Origin: Desulfovibrio sp. OttesenSCG-928-G15
Lineage (GTDB): Bacteria; Desulfobacterota; Desulfovibrionia; Desulfovibrionales; Desulfovibrionaceae
DNA: 39,429 bases
Assembly (NCBI GenBank): GCA_030266525.1
Contig: JAJDIC010000012.1
Coordinates: 1-39,429, forward strand
Direction: 5' to 3'
Of this stretch, positions 23,808 to 32,061 are shown piece by piece (position 1 is the first letter of the stretch; every line of letters starts with the position of its first letter). The notes beneath the pieces were generated by a model. The model had not been told where the DNA came from, made no database searches, and was given only the letters and a program-made list of their open reading frames with translations. Both the position numbers and the translations under genes were made by a program.

Positions 23808-25051
23808 CCGGCAAAGGGCACACAGCATCAACTCCCCCTGCATTTGGCGGCGGAGGCGAACTGCACCTTTGTGACAGCCGGGCCGGGGCCGCTTCGCCAG
23901 AGCACGACGAGCTTGTGGCTGCGCTGTTGCGCTGGTTTTCCCGGAACCAAAGGCGGCTCCCCTGGCGGCAGGACTATGCGCCTTACGCTGTCTGGATATC
24001 GGAAATCATGCTGCAACAAACGCAGATGGACCGGGCGGCCGAATATTTTATTCGCTGGATGCAACGCTTTCCCAGCGTGCAAAGCGTGAGCGAAGCGCAT
24101 ATTGACGATTTGCTCAAAGCCTGGGAAGGGCTTGGCTATTACAGTCGGGTACGCAACCTGCACAAGGCGGCAAAAGAAATTATGGCTGCGCATAACGGGC
24201 GCATACCGGACAGCCTGCCCGCCCTTCTGGCCCTTCCGGGCGTTGGCAAATATACTGCCGGGGCCGTCCTTGCCATTGCGTATAACCAGCCCCATGCCGC
24301 TGTGGACGCCAATGTGGAGCGCGTATTTGCCCGTCTTTTTGACGTGGGGGCACCGGTAAAAAGCGCTGTTTCCGCAGGTTTTATTCAAGATATGGCCGAA
24401 ACGCTGCTGCCGGACGGGCAGGCCAGGGAGTATGCTCAGGCGCTGATGGAACTCGGGGCCCTGGTGTGCCGCAAAAAGCCGCTGTGCGATGCTTGCCCCG
24501 TGCAGCGTTTTTGCCAGGCCCATCGCCTTGGCATTGTGCACGAACGCCCTGTGCCGGGCCGCAAGGTGCACTATTCCGCCCTGGAAATTATCACCGGCTT
24601 GCTCATTGTTAACGGACATATTTTTATCCAGAAAAGGCTTGATTCGGGCGTGTGGGCCGGATTTTGGGAATTTCCCGGCGGCAGACTGGAGGCGGGTGAA
24701 ACACCGCAGCAGGGTATTGCCCGGGAATTTCTGGAAGAAACCGGCTTTGCCGTAGAGGTGCACACGCGGTTGGGGATTGTACGCCATGCGTATACGCGCT
24801 ATAGGATTGTCATGCACTGCTTCATTCTAGATATTTCCACCGCCAAAGCCCCTGCCCGCACGCCGGATCTACAGGGTTTCCCTGTGCCCACGCTTACCGC
24901 CGCCACCGAATATCGCTGGGTCTTGCCTGATGAGCTGGATGCCTTTACCATGCCCGCCGGGCACCGTAAGCTGGCAGACGCCTGGCTGCCGCAAATACGC
25001 GATGCAGCAGGATTTGGGGCGCAAAAGAACGAGGGCGCGGCGCATGCGTGA
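23804..25051 (+). CDS. mutY: A/G-specific adenine DNA glycosylase
   Basis: 415 residues. It removes adenine mispaired with 8-oxoguanine. Catalytic E67 (WISEIMLQQTQ), the HhH motif LPGVGKYTAGA (144-154) and D168 (AAVDANVERVFAR) are present. The iron-sulfur cysteines are C222, C228, C231 and C237, a C-x5-C-x2-C-x5-C spacing, one residue shorter in the first gap than the C-x6-C of E. coli MutY. The C-terminal domain has an apparently complete Nudix box (GRLEAGETPQQGIAREF, then LEETGF), whereas MutY C-terminal domains are usually degenerate there. The ~30-residue N-terminal tail is unconserved. It overlaps the FUSC-type gene by 4 bases and the L,D-transpeptidase gene by 8. Confidence 0.94.
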   Translation: MTGKGHTASTPPAFGGGGELHLCDSRAGAASPEHDELVAALLRWFSRNQRRLPWRQDYAPYAVWISEIMLQQTQMDRAAEYFIRWMQRFPSVQSVSEAHIDDLLKAWEGLGYYSRVRNLHKAAKEIMAAHNGRIPDSLPALLALPGVGKYTAGAVLAIAYNQPHAAVDANVERVFARLFDVGAPVKSAVSAGFIQDMAETLLPDGQAREYAQALMELGALVCRKKPLCDACPVQRFCQAHRLGIVHERPVPGRKVHYSALEIITGLLIVNGHIFIQKRLDSGVWAGFWEFPGGRLEAGETPQQGIAREFLEETGFAVEVHTRLGIVRHAYTRYRIVMHCFILDISTAKAPARTPDLQGFPVPTLTAATEYRWVLPDELDAFTMPAGHRKLADAWLPQIRDAAGFGAQKNEGAAHA

Positions 25052-25934
25052 TTCCGAAGAAAAAAAAGCTGAAGTCCAGGAGCCGGAAGCTGACGCCAAG
25101 GTACCCGCTCCAGACCAGCCCGCTCCAGGCCAGCCCGCTCCAGGCCAGCCCGTGCCCGACACGCCCGCAGTTGACACGCCTGCTCCGGAAATGCCGGTTC
25201 TGGACGTGCCGGGGTTGAGCAAGTCCGGAAAAGACCGGCTGGGCATAGACCGGGCCGGGAAGAAAGGCAAAAATAAAAGGGTTCCCAGAAATTTTGACAA
25301 AGCCGGGGTTGATCGTAAAAAGCGTATTGCGCTGTTGCTGGTTCTGGCTGTGCTGTTTCTCGGCGCGCTGGGCTTTGCCGCCAACAAGTTTTTGCCGAGT
25401 TTCGGCAAGCAGCGAGGTGTGGTCATGGTTCCCATACTGGAAGATGGCGTGAGCGTACCCGAGCTTGATGCGCGGGAAGCTTACCCGGAAGGGCCGCTGC
25501 CCCAGGGGCTGTTGTTTGATTACCTTCTGGTGGAAAAAGGCAGAAGGCGCATGACCGCCTATGCAGGAGACAAGGAAGTGCGCGTTTACCTTGTGGCGCT
25601 TGGACAAAACTCCAAGGGGCACAAGGAGGAGGAAGGCGACAAGCGTACCCCGGAAGGGGAATATCTTATTGACGACAAAACAACCCAGAGCAGTTATTAC
25701 AAAAATCTCGGCATTTCCTACCCCAATGAGGAGGACAGGCTCCGGGCCGAAAAAAGCGGCGTCAGTCCTGGCGGTAACATCAAGGTACACGGCCTTGCCC
25801 CGGACTCGGCCCACCTTGGCCCGGCTCACAGGCTTACAGACTGGACCCACGGCTGCATTGCCGTAACCAATGAGGAAATGGACGAGATTTACGAGCACAC
25901 GCCGGTAGGCATTTTGATCAAAATAGTACCATAG
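25044..25934 (+). CDS. membrane-anchored L,D-transpeptidase (YkuD family)
   Basis: 296 residues. A cytoplasmic N-terminal tail with short Pro repeats ([18 protein letters not shown]) and a basic stretch is followed by one membrane helix at ~93-112 ([16 protein letters not shown]). The extracytoplasmic YkuD domain ends with [14 protein letters not shown] and the catalytic [14 protein letters not shown] (C271). Family members form 3-3 cross-links in peptidoglycan or attach proteins to it. ATG 25044 overlaps the end of mutY and has GAGGG eight bases upstream. The Pro-rich tail is encoded by near-perfect 15-base DNA repeats (25100-25155). Confidence 0.9.
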   Translation: MRDSEEKKAEVQEPEADAKVPAPDQPAPGQPAPGQPVPDTPAVDTPAPEMPVLDVPGLSKSGKDRLGIDRAGKKGKNKRVPRNFDKAGVDRKKRIALLLVLAVLFLGALGFAANKFLPSFGKQRGVVMVPILEDGVSVPELDAREAYPEGPLPQGLLFDYLLVEKGRRRMTAYAGDKEVRVYLVALGQNSKGHKEEEGDKRTPEGEYLIDDKTTQSSYYKNLGISYPNEEDRLRAEKSGVSPGGNIKVHGLAPDSAHLGPAHRLTDWTHGCIAVTNEEMDEIYEHTPVGILIKIVP

Positions 25935-25960
25935 AGCGGTACAGAACGGAGAAATACTAC

Positions 25961-26494
25961 ATGACGCAGGAAACTCAGGAAACCACGGAAAAAACCACGC
26001 CCGCGGAATGCTACTGCGGGTCCGGCAAGGCTTTTGACGCCTGCTGCGAGCCGATACTCAAGGGCAAGGAAAAGGCCCGCACCCCGGAAGAGTTGATGCG
26101 GGCGCGGTTTTCTGCCCATTGCTTACGCGATTACCCTTTTCTGGTGGAATCTACCCACCCCGACCACCGCGAAGGGGTGAGCGAAGAGGAAATTTCCAGG
26201 TGGGCCACCCACATCAACTGGACCGAACTGGAAGTGCATTCTTCCACCCCTGGAATGACCGAGAACGAAGGCAATGTTTCCTTCTCCGCCCATTTCACCA
26301 TCAAGGATACAGAGCAGGTTCTGCGTGAAGACGCCTTTTTCAACAAGGTGGACGGAACCTGGCTGTACGTTGACGGGCATGTGTACGGGGAAGAACCGTA
26401 CCGGCGCGAAAGTCCCAAGGTAGGGCGTAACGAACCCTGCCCTTGCGGCAGCGGGAAAAAATATAAAAAATGCTGTGGTCGGGATAATGCCTGA
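25961..26494 (+). CDS. YchJ-like protein with two SEC-C zinc motifs
   Basis: 177 residues. An N-terminal SEC-C-like motif ([14 protein letters not shown], 16-29) and a C-terminal one ([16 protein letters not shown]) flank an NTF2-like middle domain ([43 protein letters not shown]). This is the YchJ/UPF0225 architecture. SEC-C motifs bind zinc and mediate protein or ribosome contacts, best known in SecA; the role of YchJ is not established. The start at 25961 is the natural one; the GGAGAAATACTAC before it gives a ribosome site. Its stop overlaps the next gene, so the two are coupled. Confidence 0.88.
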   Translation: MTQETQETTEKTTPAECYCGSGKAFDACCEPILKGKEKARTPEELMRARFSAHCLRDYPFLVESTHPDHREGVSEEEISRWATHINWTELEVHSSTPGMTENEGNVSFSAHFTIKDTEQVLREDAFFNKVDGTWLYVDGHVYGEEPYRRESPKVGRNEPCPCGSGKKYKKCCGRDNA

Positions 26495-26993
26495 CAAAGC
26501 CTTTCGCGCAATTCGCCGTTTTTGTATGGATTGTCAGGGCGGGCACGCGCCGTCCGTCATTTCCTGCAAAGACGGCGATTGCTTCTTTTACGCCCTGCGC
26601 CTGCCGCCCAAAGAATCGGTGGTCAGCAAGGAAAGGGCGGCGGGCAAAGAAGCCCGACAAGCCGAAGAACAGGCCGCGCTGTTGCCGCCTGCTTCTCCCC
26701 CTTTGTCCGTAGTCTCCGCTCGGAGCGAACGGGCCGCGCAGGATGGGCATGATGGGCCGGACACGCAATCCATGCAGGCCGGACAAAGCGAAGATCGCCC
26801 GCTGCGGGTTATTCGCCGTTATTGCCTGCTTTGTTCGGGCAGCCGGGCGGAAGCGCGGGAATGCGATGCAAAAGACTCCTGCGCCTTGTGGAGTTTTCGC
26901 TTCGGCGTATTGCCCTCCACGTTCAAACGCGTTGTGGCCCGCCGCAAAAGGCAGCGGGTGGAATTGTCCTTGCCTGGCCTGTTGCTCTCCTGA
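26487..26993 (+). CDS. unknown protein with a duplicated four-Cys motif
   Basis: 168 residues, function not recognised. Two similar Cys modules flank an Ala/Glu/Pro-rich linker. Module 1: [13 protein letters not shown]...[15 protein letters not shown] (C13, C16, C27, C32). Module 2: [13 protein letters not shown]...[18 protein letters not shown] (C113, C116, C126, C132). Each has C-x2-C then C-x4/5-C, suiting one zinc site per module. The C-terminus is very basic ([13 protein letters not shown]), so nucleic-acid binding is possible but unproven. ATG 26487 overlaps the YchJ-like stop by eight bases; a GTG at 26475 is an alternative. I have seen similar single modules in unnamed desulfovibrio and phage proteins, but cannot name the family. 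Confidence 0.7.
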   Translation: MPDKAFRAIRRFCMDCQGGHAPSVISCKDGDCFFYALRLPPKESVVSKERAAGKEARQAEEQAALLPPASPPLSVVSARSERAAQDGHDGPDTQSMQAGQSEDRPLRVIRRYCLLCSGSRAEARECDAKDSCALWSFRFGVLPSTFKRVVARRKRQRVELSLPGLLLS

Positions 26994-27065
26994 GTTCTCC
27001 TGCCAAACCGTAAAGCATGGTGGGTCTTGTGTTCTCCACTCCCCTTTCGTATAGTCCTGCCAGAC

Positions 27066-27968
27066 ATGATTACAGTACGCCATTTATCTTATAATTTCGG
27101 AACCCACTGGGCCTTGAAAGATTGTTCCTTTTCTTTGGAAAAAGGCGACTTTCTCTTTTTGGCGGGCCATTCTGGAGCGGGAAAGACCACCCTGCTCAAG
27201 GTTTTGTACGCGGGCCTGCCCCTGCAACGGGGCGAGGCGGAAATTGCCGACATGAACCTGAAAAAGCTGGGCAAGGGCGACATTCCCACGCTGCGGCGGC
27301 AGGTTGGCGTAGTGTTTCAGGATTTTAAAATTCTTCCCCTGCGCTCGGTTCAGGATAACATCGCCCTGCCTCTTGAGGTACGCGGCCTTGCTCCGCAACA
27401 TATTGAGCGCCGGGTCAAAGCGGTCAGCCGGGCGCTCGGCCTGGAAAACAGGCTCCGCTTTCGTTGCGGCGATCTTTCCGGCGGTGAGCAGCAGCGCGTG
27501 GCTATTGCCAGAGCCTTTGTGGTCAACCCCAAAGTGCTTCTGGCAGACGAACCCACCGGCAACCTTGACCCGGATTTGTCCTTCCGGCTCATGGAGCTGT
27601 TCAAGCAGTTCCAGGCCTACGGGGCAACGGTTATTTTCGCCACACACAGTATGGAGCTGATGCGACGCCACCCCACGGCCCGCATGATGCGGCTGGAAGA
27701 AGGCAAAATTATTGAAGCCAACTGGCCGGGTGCGCGCATTTTTAATGCGCCGGATAAAGAACCCCCGCCCTCGCCTTATGAGCGCAATCCGCAACAGGCA
27801 GGGGCGGCTTCCACTGCGGCAAGGGCTGCCGCTTCACGGTCAGAGGCCCCAGGCCCCGGAGTTCCCGGGCACGCAGCTTCCGGGCACGCAGCTTCCGGGC
27901 ATACAGCTCCCGGACCCGCAGCTTCCAGGCCTGGTGGTCAGGCTGGGCCGAGAAGGCGGCAACCATGA
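27066..27968 (+). CDS. ftsE: cell-division ABC ATPase with an unusual C-terminal tail
   Basis: 300 residues. Residues 1-225 are Fts[15 protein letters not shown] (Walker A), [15 protein letters not shown] (Q loop), [15 protein letters not shown] (signature), [14 protein letters not shown] (Walker B) and ATHSMEL (H loop). FtsE with FtsX activates septal peptidoglycan hydrolases at the division site. FtsE proteins are normally ~220-230 residues; here ~75 extra residues follow, Ala/Pro/Gly-rich, with short repeats ([16 protein letters not shown]) and a basic end (GPRRRQP). ATG 27066 is chosen because the domain starts at [11 protein letters not shown]; no strong ribosome site is seen. The stop overlaps the ftsX start (ATGA). 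Confidence 0.93.
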   Translation: MITVRHLSYNFGTHWALKDCSFSLEKGDFLFLAGHSGAGKTTLLKVLYAGLPLQRGEAEIADMNLKKLGKGDIPTLRRQVGVVFQDFKILPLRSVQDNIALPLEVRGLAPQHIERRVKAVSRALGLENRLRFRCGDLSGGEQQRVAIARAFVVNPKVLLADEPTGNLDPDLSFRLMELFKQFQAYGATVIFATHSMELMRRHPTARMMRLEEGKIIEANWPGARIFNAPDKEPPPSPYERNPQQAGAASTAARAAASRSEAPGPGVPGHAASGHAASGHTAPGPAASRPGGQAGPRRRQP

Positions 27969-28855
27969 AGCGGATAATTTTGCGTCTTGTGCTGCAAGGT
28001 GTGCGCGATTTGGCCCTGAACCCCTGGGCGCAGTTTTCCACCCTTTGCGGGGTGGTGCTGATGGTTTTTCTTTCCGGTCTGTTCCTGATGGCCCTTACCA
28101 CGCTGGATGCCCAAATGGGCATGGTGCGCGGGCAGACCTCTTTTCAGGTATACTGGAAGCCGGGAGTGGACATGGAAGAAGTCTCTCGCCAATGGGCTTC
28201 CTACCCCTCTCTGAAAGACTTTGTTGCACTGCAAAGCTTCACGCCGGAGCAAGCCCTTAGCGAACTGGAAACACGGCTGAGCAAAGACGGCAGTTTGAAA
28301 AAGCGCTTCCCTTTTCTGGCGGATAAAAGCCCGCTCCCTGCCACCGCCTTTCTTTCCTTTGCCCCGCAGACGCATGATCTGGACGAATTTGTCCAAAGCA
28401 CTACCGAGCACCTGAAATCTCTCCCCGGTGTCGCCCGGGTAGTCACCACCCCGCTCAGGGACGAGCTGGGCCGTGCCTGGCGCACCATGAGCCGCTATAT
28501 CATGTGGCCTTCTGTGGCTTTTCTGGCCGTGGTTATGGGGTTGGTCGTGGGCAACACCGTCCGGCTCTCGCTGGTCGCCCGTGCGCATGAAGTGGAGATT
28601 TTGCAGATGATCGGGGCCTATAACTGGTATATCCGCCTGCCGCTCGTGGTCACAGGCTCATTGCTGGGGCTTGTCGGCGGCCTTCTGGCCCTTGGCCTGC
28701 TCAAGCTGGTGCACTGGCAGATACACGACGCCCTGAACTTCCCGCCGCTCTTAATGGAAATATACTACCCCTCCGCGGGCATGACCTTTTGCCTGATGCT
28801 GATTCCCGCCTTTATGGGCGGACTGGCAAGCTGGATTGCCGTTCGCTCACAGTAA
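27965..28855 (+). CDS. ftsX: cell-division membrane protein FtsX
   Basis: 296 residues, normal length. One N-terminal membrane helix (about 24-46: STLCGVVLMVFLSGLFLMAL), a periplasmic loop of ~125 residues (VYWKPGVDMEEV, LPGVARVVTTPL), then three helices at the C-terminus (PSVAFLAVVMGLVVGNTVRL, LPLVVTGSLLGLVGGLLALG, FCLMLIPAFMGG). The VRLSLVARAHEVEILQMIGA segment, between helices, is the FtsX-type coupling loop. With FtsE it forms the transporter-like regulator of cell-wall hydrolases. The start overlaps ftsE by 4 bases. MITE copy 3 begins 26 bases after the stop. Confidence 0.93.
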   Translation: MKRIILRLVLQGVRDLALNPWAQFSTLCGVVLMVFLSGLFLMALTTLDAQMGMVRGQTSFQVYWKPGVDMEEVSRQWASYPSLKDFVALQSFTPEQALSELETRLSKDGSLKKRFPFLADKSPLPATAFLSFAPQTHDLDEFVQSTTEHLKSLPGVARVVTTPLRDELGRAWRTMSRYIMWPSVAFLAVVMGLVVGNTVRLSLVARAHEVEILQMIGAYNWYIRLPLVVTGSLLGLVGGLLALGLLKLVHWQIHDALNFPPLLMEIYYPSAGMTFCLMLIPAFMGGLASWIAVRSQ

Positions 28856-28880
28856 CAGTGCTCCAGGGTTTTCATGCCCT

Positions 28881-29029
28881 CAATAGTGTCGGCACGAGAT
28901 GTCTTTTTCCCCCTGCCCGCGTTGCGACAGAACCCCCTGAAGGGCATGGACGAAAGAGCCCACTCCCTCCTGGCGAACCTGTCGCGCCTTGGCAGAGAAC
29001 AGAATCCAAACTCGCGTCGACACTATCCA
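28881..29029 (+). mobile_element. MITE-like element, full copy 3
   Basis: About 149 bp, same orientation as copy 1. The left end is CAATAGTGTCGGCACGAG, the right end CGCGTCGACACTATCCA. The internal blocks CCCGCGTTGCGACAGAA and CGCCTTGGCAGAG match the other copies closely. It fills the gap between the convergent ftsX (26 bases from its stop) and tag (55 bases from its stop). Confidence 0.85.
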
Positions 29030-29084
29030 AAGGCTTGAAAGGCGTGAAATACAAAAACCAATAAGAGCCGCCAGACACGCGCCC

Positions 29085-29663
29085 CTATCTCCCCAGCTTC
29101 TCCACTTCCTTGTGTCGAAAACAACCGGTCAGGTGGTCATTCACCATGCCGGTGGCTTGCATGTGGGCGTAAAGCACGGTTGAGCCGAGAAAGGAGAAGC
29201 CCAGGCGTTTGCATTCCTTGGCGATGGTGTCTGACAGAGGGGTGGTTGCGGGAATTTGGGCCAGTTCTTTCCAGGTGTTCTGGATGGACTTTCCGTCCGT
29301 GAAGGCCCAGAACCAATTGGCGAAGCTGCCGTATTTTGCTGCAAGCTCCAGGAACAGGCGGGCGTTTTTTATGGCACTTTCTATTTTTTTCCGGTTACGC
29401 ACAATGCCGGGGTTGCCCATGAGGTGCTCGACATCCGCTTGGGTAAAGGTGGCAACCTTGTGCGGGTCAAAGTTGGCAAAGGCTTCACGATACCCTTCGC
29501 GTTTCTTGAGTATGGTGGACCAGGAAAGCCCGGCCTGGGCCGCTTCCAGGGTTATAAACTCGAATTGCCCCGCATCGTCAAAGCGCGGAACACCCCACTC
29601 CTGGTCGTGATAGGCGGTTTCCAGTTCGCTTTTCAGGCACCAGCCGCAACGTATTTTTTCCAT
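29085..29663 (-). CDS. tag: DNA-3-methyladenine glycosylase I
   Basis: 192 residues. It excises N3-methyladenine from alkylated DNA. The zinc-site residues are recognisable: C6 in IRCGWC, H19 in AYHDQEWGVP, then NDHLTGC near the C-terminus. LEAAQAGLSWSTILKKREGYREAF, NPGIVRNRKKIESAIKNA, FSFLGSTVLYAHMQATG are family motifs. The start at 29663 is preferred to 29693 because GGAG is six bases upstream and E. coli Tag begins at this point. MITE copies lie on both sides. The DNA-repair role fits no specific neighbour; mutY is 5 kb away. Confidence 0.95.
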   Translation of the reverse strand: MEKIRCGWCLKSELETAYHDQEWGVPRFDDAGQFEFITLEAAQAGLSWSTILKKREGYREAFANFDPHKVATFTQADVEHLMGNPGIVRNRKKIESAIKNARLFLELAAKYGSFANWFWAFTDGKSIQNTWKELAQIPATTPLSDTIAKECKRLGFSFLGSTVLYAHMQATGMVNDHLTGCFRHKEVEKLGR

Positions 29664-29721
29664 GGGTGACTCCGCCCGTGCAGGCAACAGCAATTTTGCA
29701 ATGGTCCTGGTCTGGATTGCT

Positions 29722-29804
29722 TGGATAGTGTAGTCACGAGATGTCTTTTGCCCCTGCCCGCGTTGCGACAGAACCCCCTTAAGGTCATGGACGAAAGAGT
29801 CCGC
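29722..29804 (+). mobile_element. MITE-like element, left-half copy 4
   Basis: The left terminal repeat TGGATAGTGTAGTCACGAG and the first ~80 bp of the element are intact (CCCGCGTTGCGACAGAA, then GGTCATGGACGAAAGAG). It breaks off before the central CACTCCCTCC block; the right half is missing. The break lies 16 bases from the end of the YitT-like gene. Confidence 0.8.
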
Positions 29805-29819
29805 TGAAAACCCGCATGC

Positions 29820-30689
29820 TCAATACTTCTTTCGTTGTGAGAAGCCCTTGCCCAGGACCAGGTGGGTATTTTCTATGATCAGGAAGGCGTCCGGGTCTTC
29901 GTCGTAAACAACTTCTTCCAGGCGTTTAAGCTGGATGTTGTGCACCACGGTCATGAGCACCTTGCGTTCCTGGCGGGTAAAAGCGCCTTGCCCGTAAAGA
30001 ACCGTGCAGCCCCGGCCCAGGTTTTTCATGATGCTCTGGGCAATGTTCTGGAAGTGGGGCGAGATGATCATGATCAGTTTTCGCTGGTCAAACATACCCA
30101 TGAAGTAGTTGGTCAGCGAACTGGTCAGGTAGGTGATGATCATGGAGTACAGGACGTTGTCCACCTTGATGATGGGCAGGGCAACGATGAACAGCAGGAA
30201 GTTGAAGGCGATGTTGAAGGTGCCGACCGTCATCCCGTATTTCTGGTTCAGGATAAGGGCGACAATGTTCAGCCCGCCGTCACTGCCGAGGGAGCGAAGG
30301 GCAATGCCGGAACCTGCGCCGCACATGGCCCCGGTGGCTATGGCCGCAAGGGTTTTGTCGGTTATGCCAAAGTCGTAGGTGAAAAACTGGGTGATCAGGG
30401 TCGTAACCACAATGCAGTAGATAGTGTACAGCATAAAGCGGCGACTCAAAAAGAACCAGCCCATGAGCAGCACAGGAATATTGAACATGCCGTACCAGAA
30501 AGCAATGGACAGCATGTTGGTGGAGTATTCAAGAAGCATGGCAGAGCCATACAGCCCGCCGGAAACAAAGCCGTGGTGCTTGGCAATACCCATCAGACCG
30601 GCGGTGGACAAAAAAGCCCCGACAGTCAAAAGAAGAAGGTTCCAGGGAACGCTCATGGATATGGCACGGCGCTGATCTTGAGAAAACAT
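29820..30689 (-). CDS. YitT-family membrane protein (DUF161 + DUF2179)
   Basis: 289 residues. Five to six membrane helices in the first ~205 residues with typical YitT text (GLMGIAKHHGFVSGGLYGSA, FNIPVLLMGWFFLSRRF, GAGSGIALRSLGSDGGLNIV). A cytoplasmic DUF2179 domain (MIISPHFQNIAQSIMKNL, RGCTVLYGQGAFT, LMTVVHNIQLKRLEEVV, IIENTHLVLGKGF) follows. The transported substrate or function is not established for the family. GGAG six bases upstream supports the start at 30689. It follows a lipoprotein gene by 47 bases on the same strand. Confidence 0.88.
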   Translation of the reverse strand: MFSQDQRRAISMSVPWNLLLLTVGAFLSTAGLMGIAKHHGFVSGGLYGSAMLLEYSTNMLSIAFWYGMFNIPVLLMGWFFLSRRFMLYTIYCIVVTTLITQFFTYDFGITDKTLAAIATGAMCGAGSGIALRSLGSDGGLNIVALILNQKYGMTVGTFNIAFNFLLFIVALPIIKVDNVLYSMIITYLTSSLTNYFMGMFDQRKLIMIISPHFQNIAQSIMKNLGRGCTVLYGQGAFTRQERKVLMTVVHNIQLKRLEEVVYDEDPDAFLIIENTHLVLGKGFSQRKKY

Positions 30690-30736
30690 ATCTGCTCCGC
30701 ATGACCGGGTTTCGAACTACGTTAAATGCCGGTAAT

Positions 30737-31294
30737 TTATTTCTTTTGGGCCAATCCAGCCTGTCTGGCTTTTTCCATGTCTGCCACAACCTGGGGCAGG
30801 CGGCGCTCGGCTTCTTCACGCGAGGGGTGGTAAAAAATGACCATCATTTCCCCCTCGGTTTTTTCCTTGCCAATCCCCACGCCCTGGTCAGGCCCGGTGT
30901 TGCGCAGTGAAATGAGCACGGTGCGTTTGGGCCCGCAATCAAGCACCCCGCGTATGCGGCCTTTGTCTGTGGGCGGGGCATCTATGTCGCCTGCACAGGT
31001 AAAGCCCTGTGCAGGGTCTGTGGCGGCAAGGGACATATGCCCGTAGCCGACCATGCAGGAACGGTCCATTTCTCCTTGCAGCGTCATTCCGGCATATTGC
31101 CCGGCAATGGCGAATTTCGGGCCTTCTGTCTCCAGCGCGGCTCTTGGCACGGGCGGCTGCGCAGTGTCTTTTCCCGCGCAGGCGGCCAGTAGCAGGCAGT
31201 ATACCAGTAACAGAGGAAGGCACAAGGAGGAAAAAGGGGGTATGCGCAAAACGTTGCGTATGCCTTGCAGGGAGCATGGGTGAACTGTATGCAT
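30737..31294 (-). CDS. predicted lipoprotein of unknown function
   Basis: 185 residues from ATG 31294. A hydrophobic signal (LCLPLLLVYCLLLAAC) ends in a lipobox LAAC with C39, so the mature protein is probably lipid-anchored. The mature ~145 residues contain KFAIAGQYAGMTLQG, MVGYGHMSLA, GFTCAGDIDAPP, LDCGPKRTVLISLRNTGPDQGVGIG and a C-terminal helix (SREEAERRLPQVVADMEK). Three Cys (SCM, FTC, LDC) are outside the lipobox. I do not recognise a family. The signal peptide n-region is long; a TTG at residue 16 could be the true start. It begins seven bases after the purE stop, so it is probably cotranscribed with purE. Confidence 0.75.
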   Translation of the reverse strand: MHTVHPCSLQGIRNVLRIPPFSSLCLPLLLVYCLLLAACAGKDTAQPPVPRAALETEGPKFAIAGQYAGMTLQGEMDRSCMVGYGHMSLAATDPAQGFTCAGDIDAPPTDKGRIRGVLDCGPKRTVLISLRNTGPDQGVGIGKEKTEGEMMVIFYHPSREEAERRLPQVVADMEKARQAGLAQKK

Positions 31295-31301
31295 GACGGG
31301 C

Positions 31302-31814
31302 CTACATATTTTCATTTGCGGCAGTAGCGTTTTCCAGCTTGGCGGCGGCGTTTTCCACATCTGTGACAAATTTTTCACGGGCCTTGGCTATGCGCTTGGC
31401 CAGTTCGTCATTGCCAAGGGCGAGTATTTGCGCTGCGTACCAGGCGGCGTTACGCGCGCCTGCCTTGTCCAGCGCAACCGTGCCCACCGGGAAGCCGGGG
31501 GGCATCATTACGGTGGCCAAAAGCGCGTCCATGCCGCCAAGGGCGGATGCGGTAACCGGTATGCCTATGACCGGGCGGACTGTGCGGGCCGCAACCGCCC
31601 CGGCAAGGTGCGCGGCCATTCCGGCGGCGCAAATGAAAACCTGGCAGCCGTCCTTTTCCAGCTCGTCCACAAGCATATGTGTGCGTTCCGGGGTTCTGTG
31701 AGCCGATGTAACGGTAAAGCGGTAGCTGATACCGAGAGATTCCAGCACAGTCGCGCAGGGGCGAACCGTTTCCTCATCCGAAATGCTGCCGATAAAGATG
31801 CCAACCTGAACCAT
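31302..31814 (-). CDS. purE: N5-carboxyaminoimidazole ribonucleotide mutase
   Basis: 170 residues, typical class I PurE. It shifts the carboxylate of N5-CAIR to make CAIR in purine synthesis. Motifs IFIGSISDEETVRP, TVTSAHRTPER, ICAAGMAAHLAGAVAA, IGIPVTASALGGMDALLA and MPPGFPVGTVALD are all present. GGAGG eight bases upstream fixes ATG 31814. It lies downstream of purD on the same strand; the 247-base gap contains a truncated MITE-like copy, which may separate or modulate their expression. No purK is in the window. Confidence 0.96.
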   Translation of the reverse strand: MVQVGIFIGSISDEETVRPCATVLESLGISYRFTVTSAHRTPERTHMLVDELEKDGCQVFICAAGMAAHLAGAVAARTVRPVIGIPVTASALGGMDALLATVMMPPGFPVGTVALDKAGARNAAWYAAQILALGNDELAKRIAKAREKFVTDVENAAAKLENATAANENM

Positions 31815-31990
31815 ATTCGAGCCCTCCAGGCAAACCGAGTATGCAATAAAACGCCACCGGGAGCGCTATCAACGGAAAAAACGCCCGTCAATACCTCCCC
31901 CCTTCGCTACACCAAACGGGGCACCCCATACGGTTGGGTCCGCAACCCTTCTGGTCGCCGAAGGCAAATCCAAGGAAGCACCGGTTACTG

Positions 31991-32055
31991 GTCTTTTTGC
32001 CCCCTGGTCGCGCCTTGGCAGAGAACAAAACCCAAACTCGTGACGACACTATCCA
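31991..32055 (+). mobile_element. MITE-like element, internally deleted copy 5
   Basis: A short block GTCTTTTTGCCCCCTG, as in the left arm of full copies, is joined directly to the right arm from TCGCGCCTTGGCAGAG to the right terminal repeat ACGACACTATCCA. So ~85 central bases are deleted and the left terminus is not recognisable. It ends six bases from the purD stop. The rest of the 31815-32061 gap shows nothing that I can name. Confidence 0.75.
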
Positions 32056-32061
32056 AAAAGT

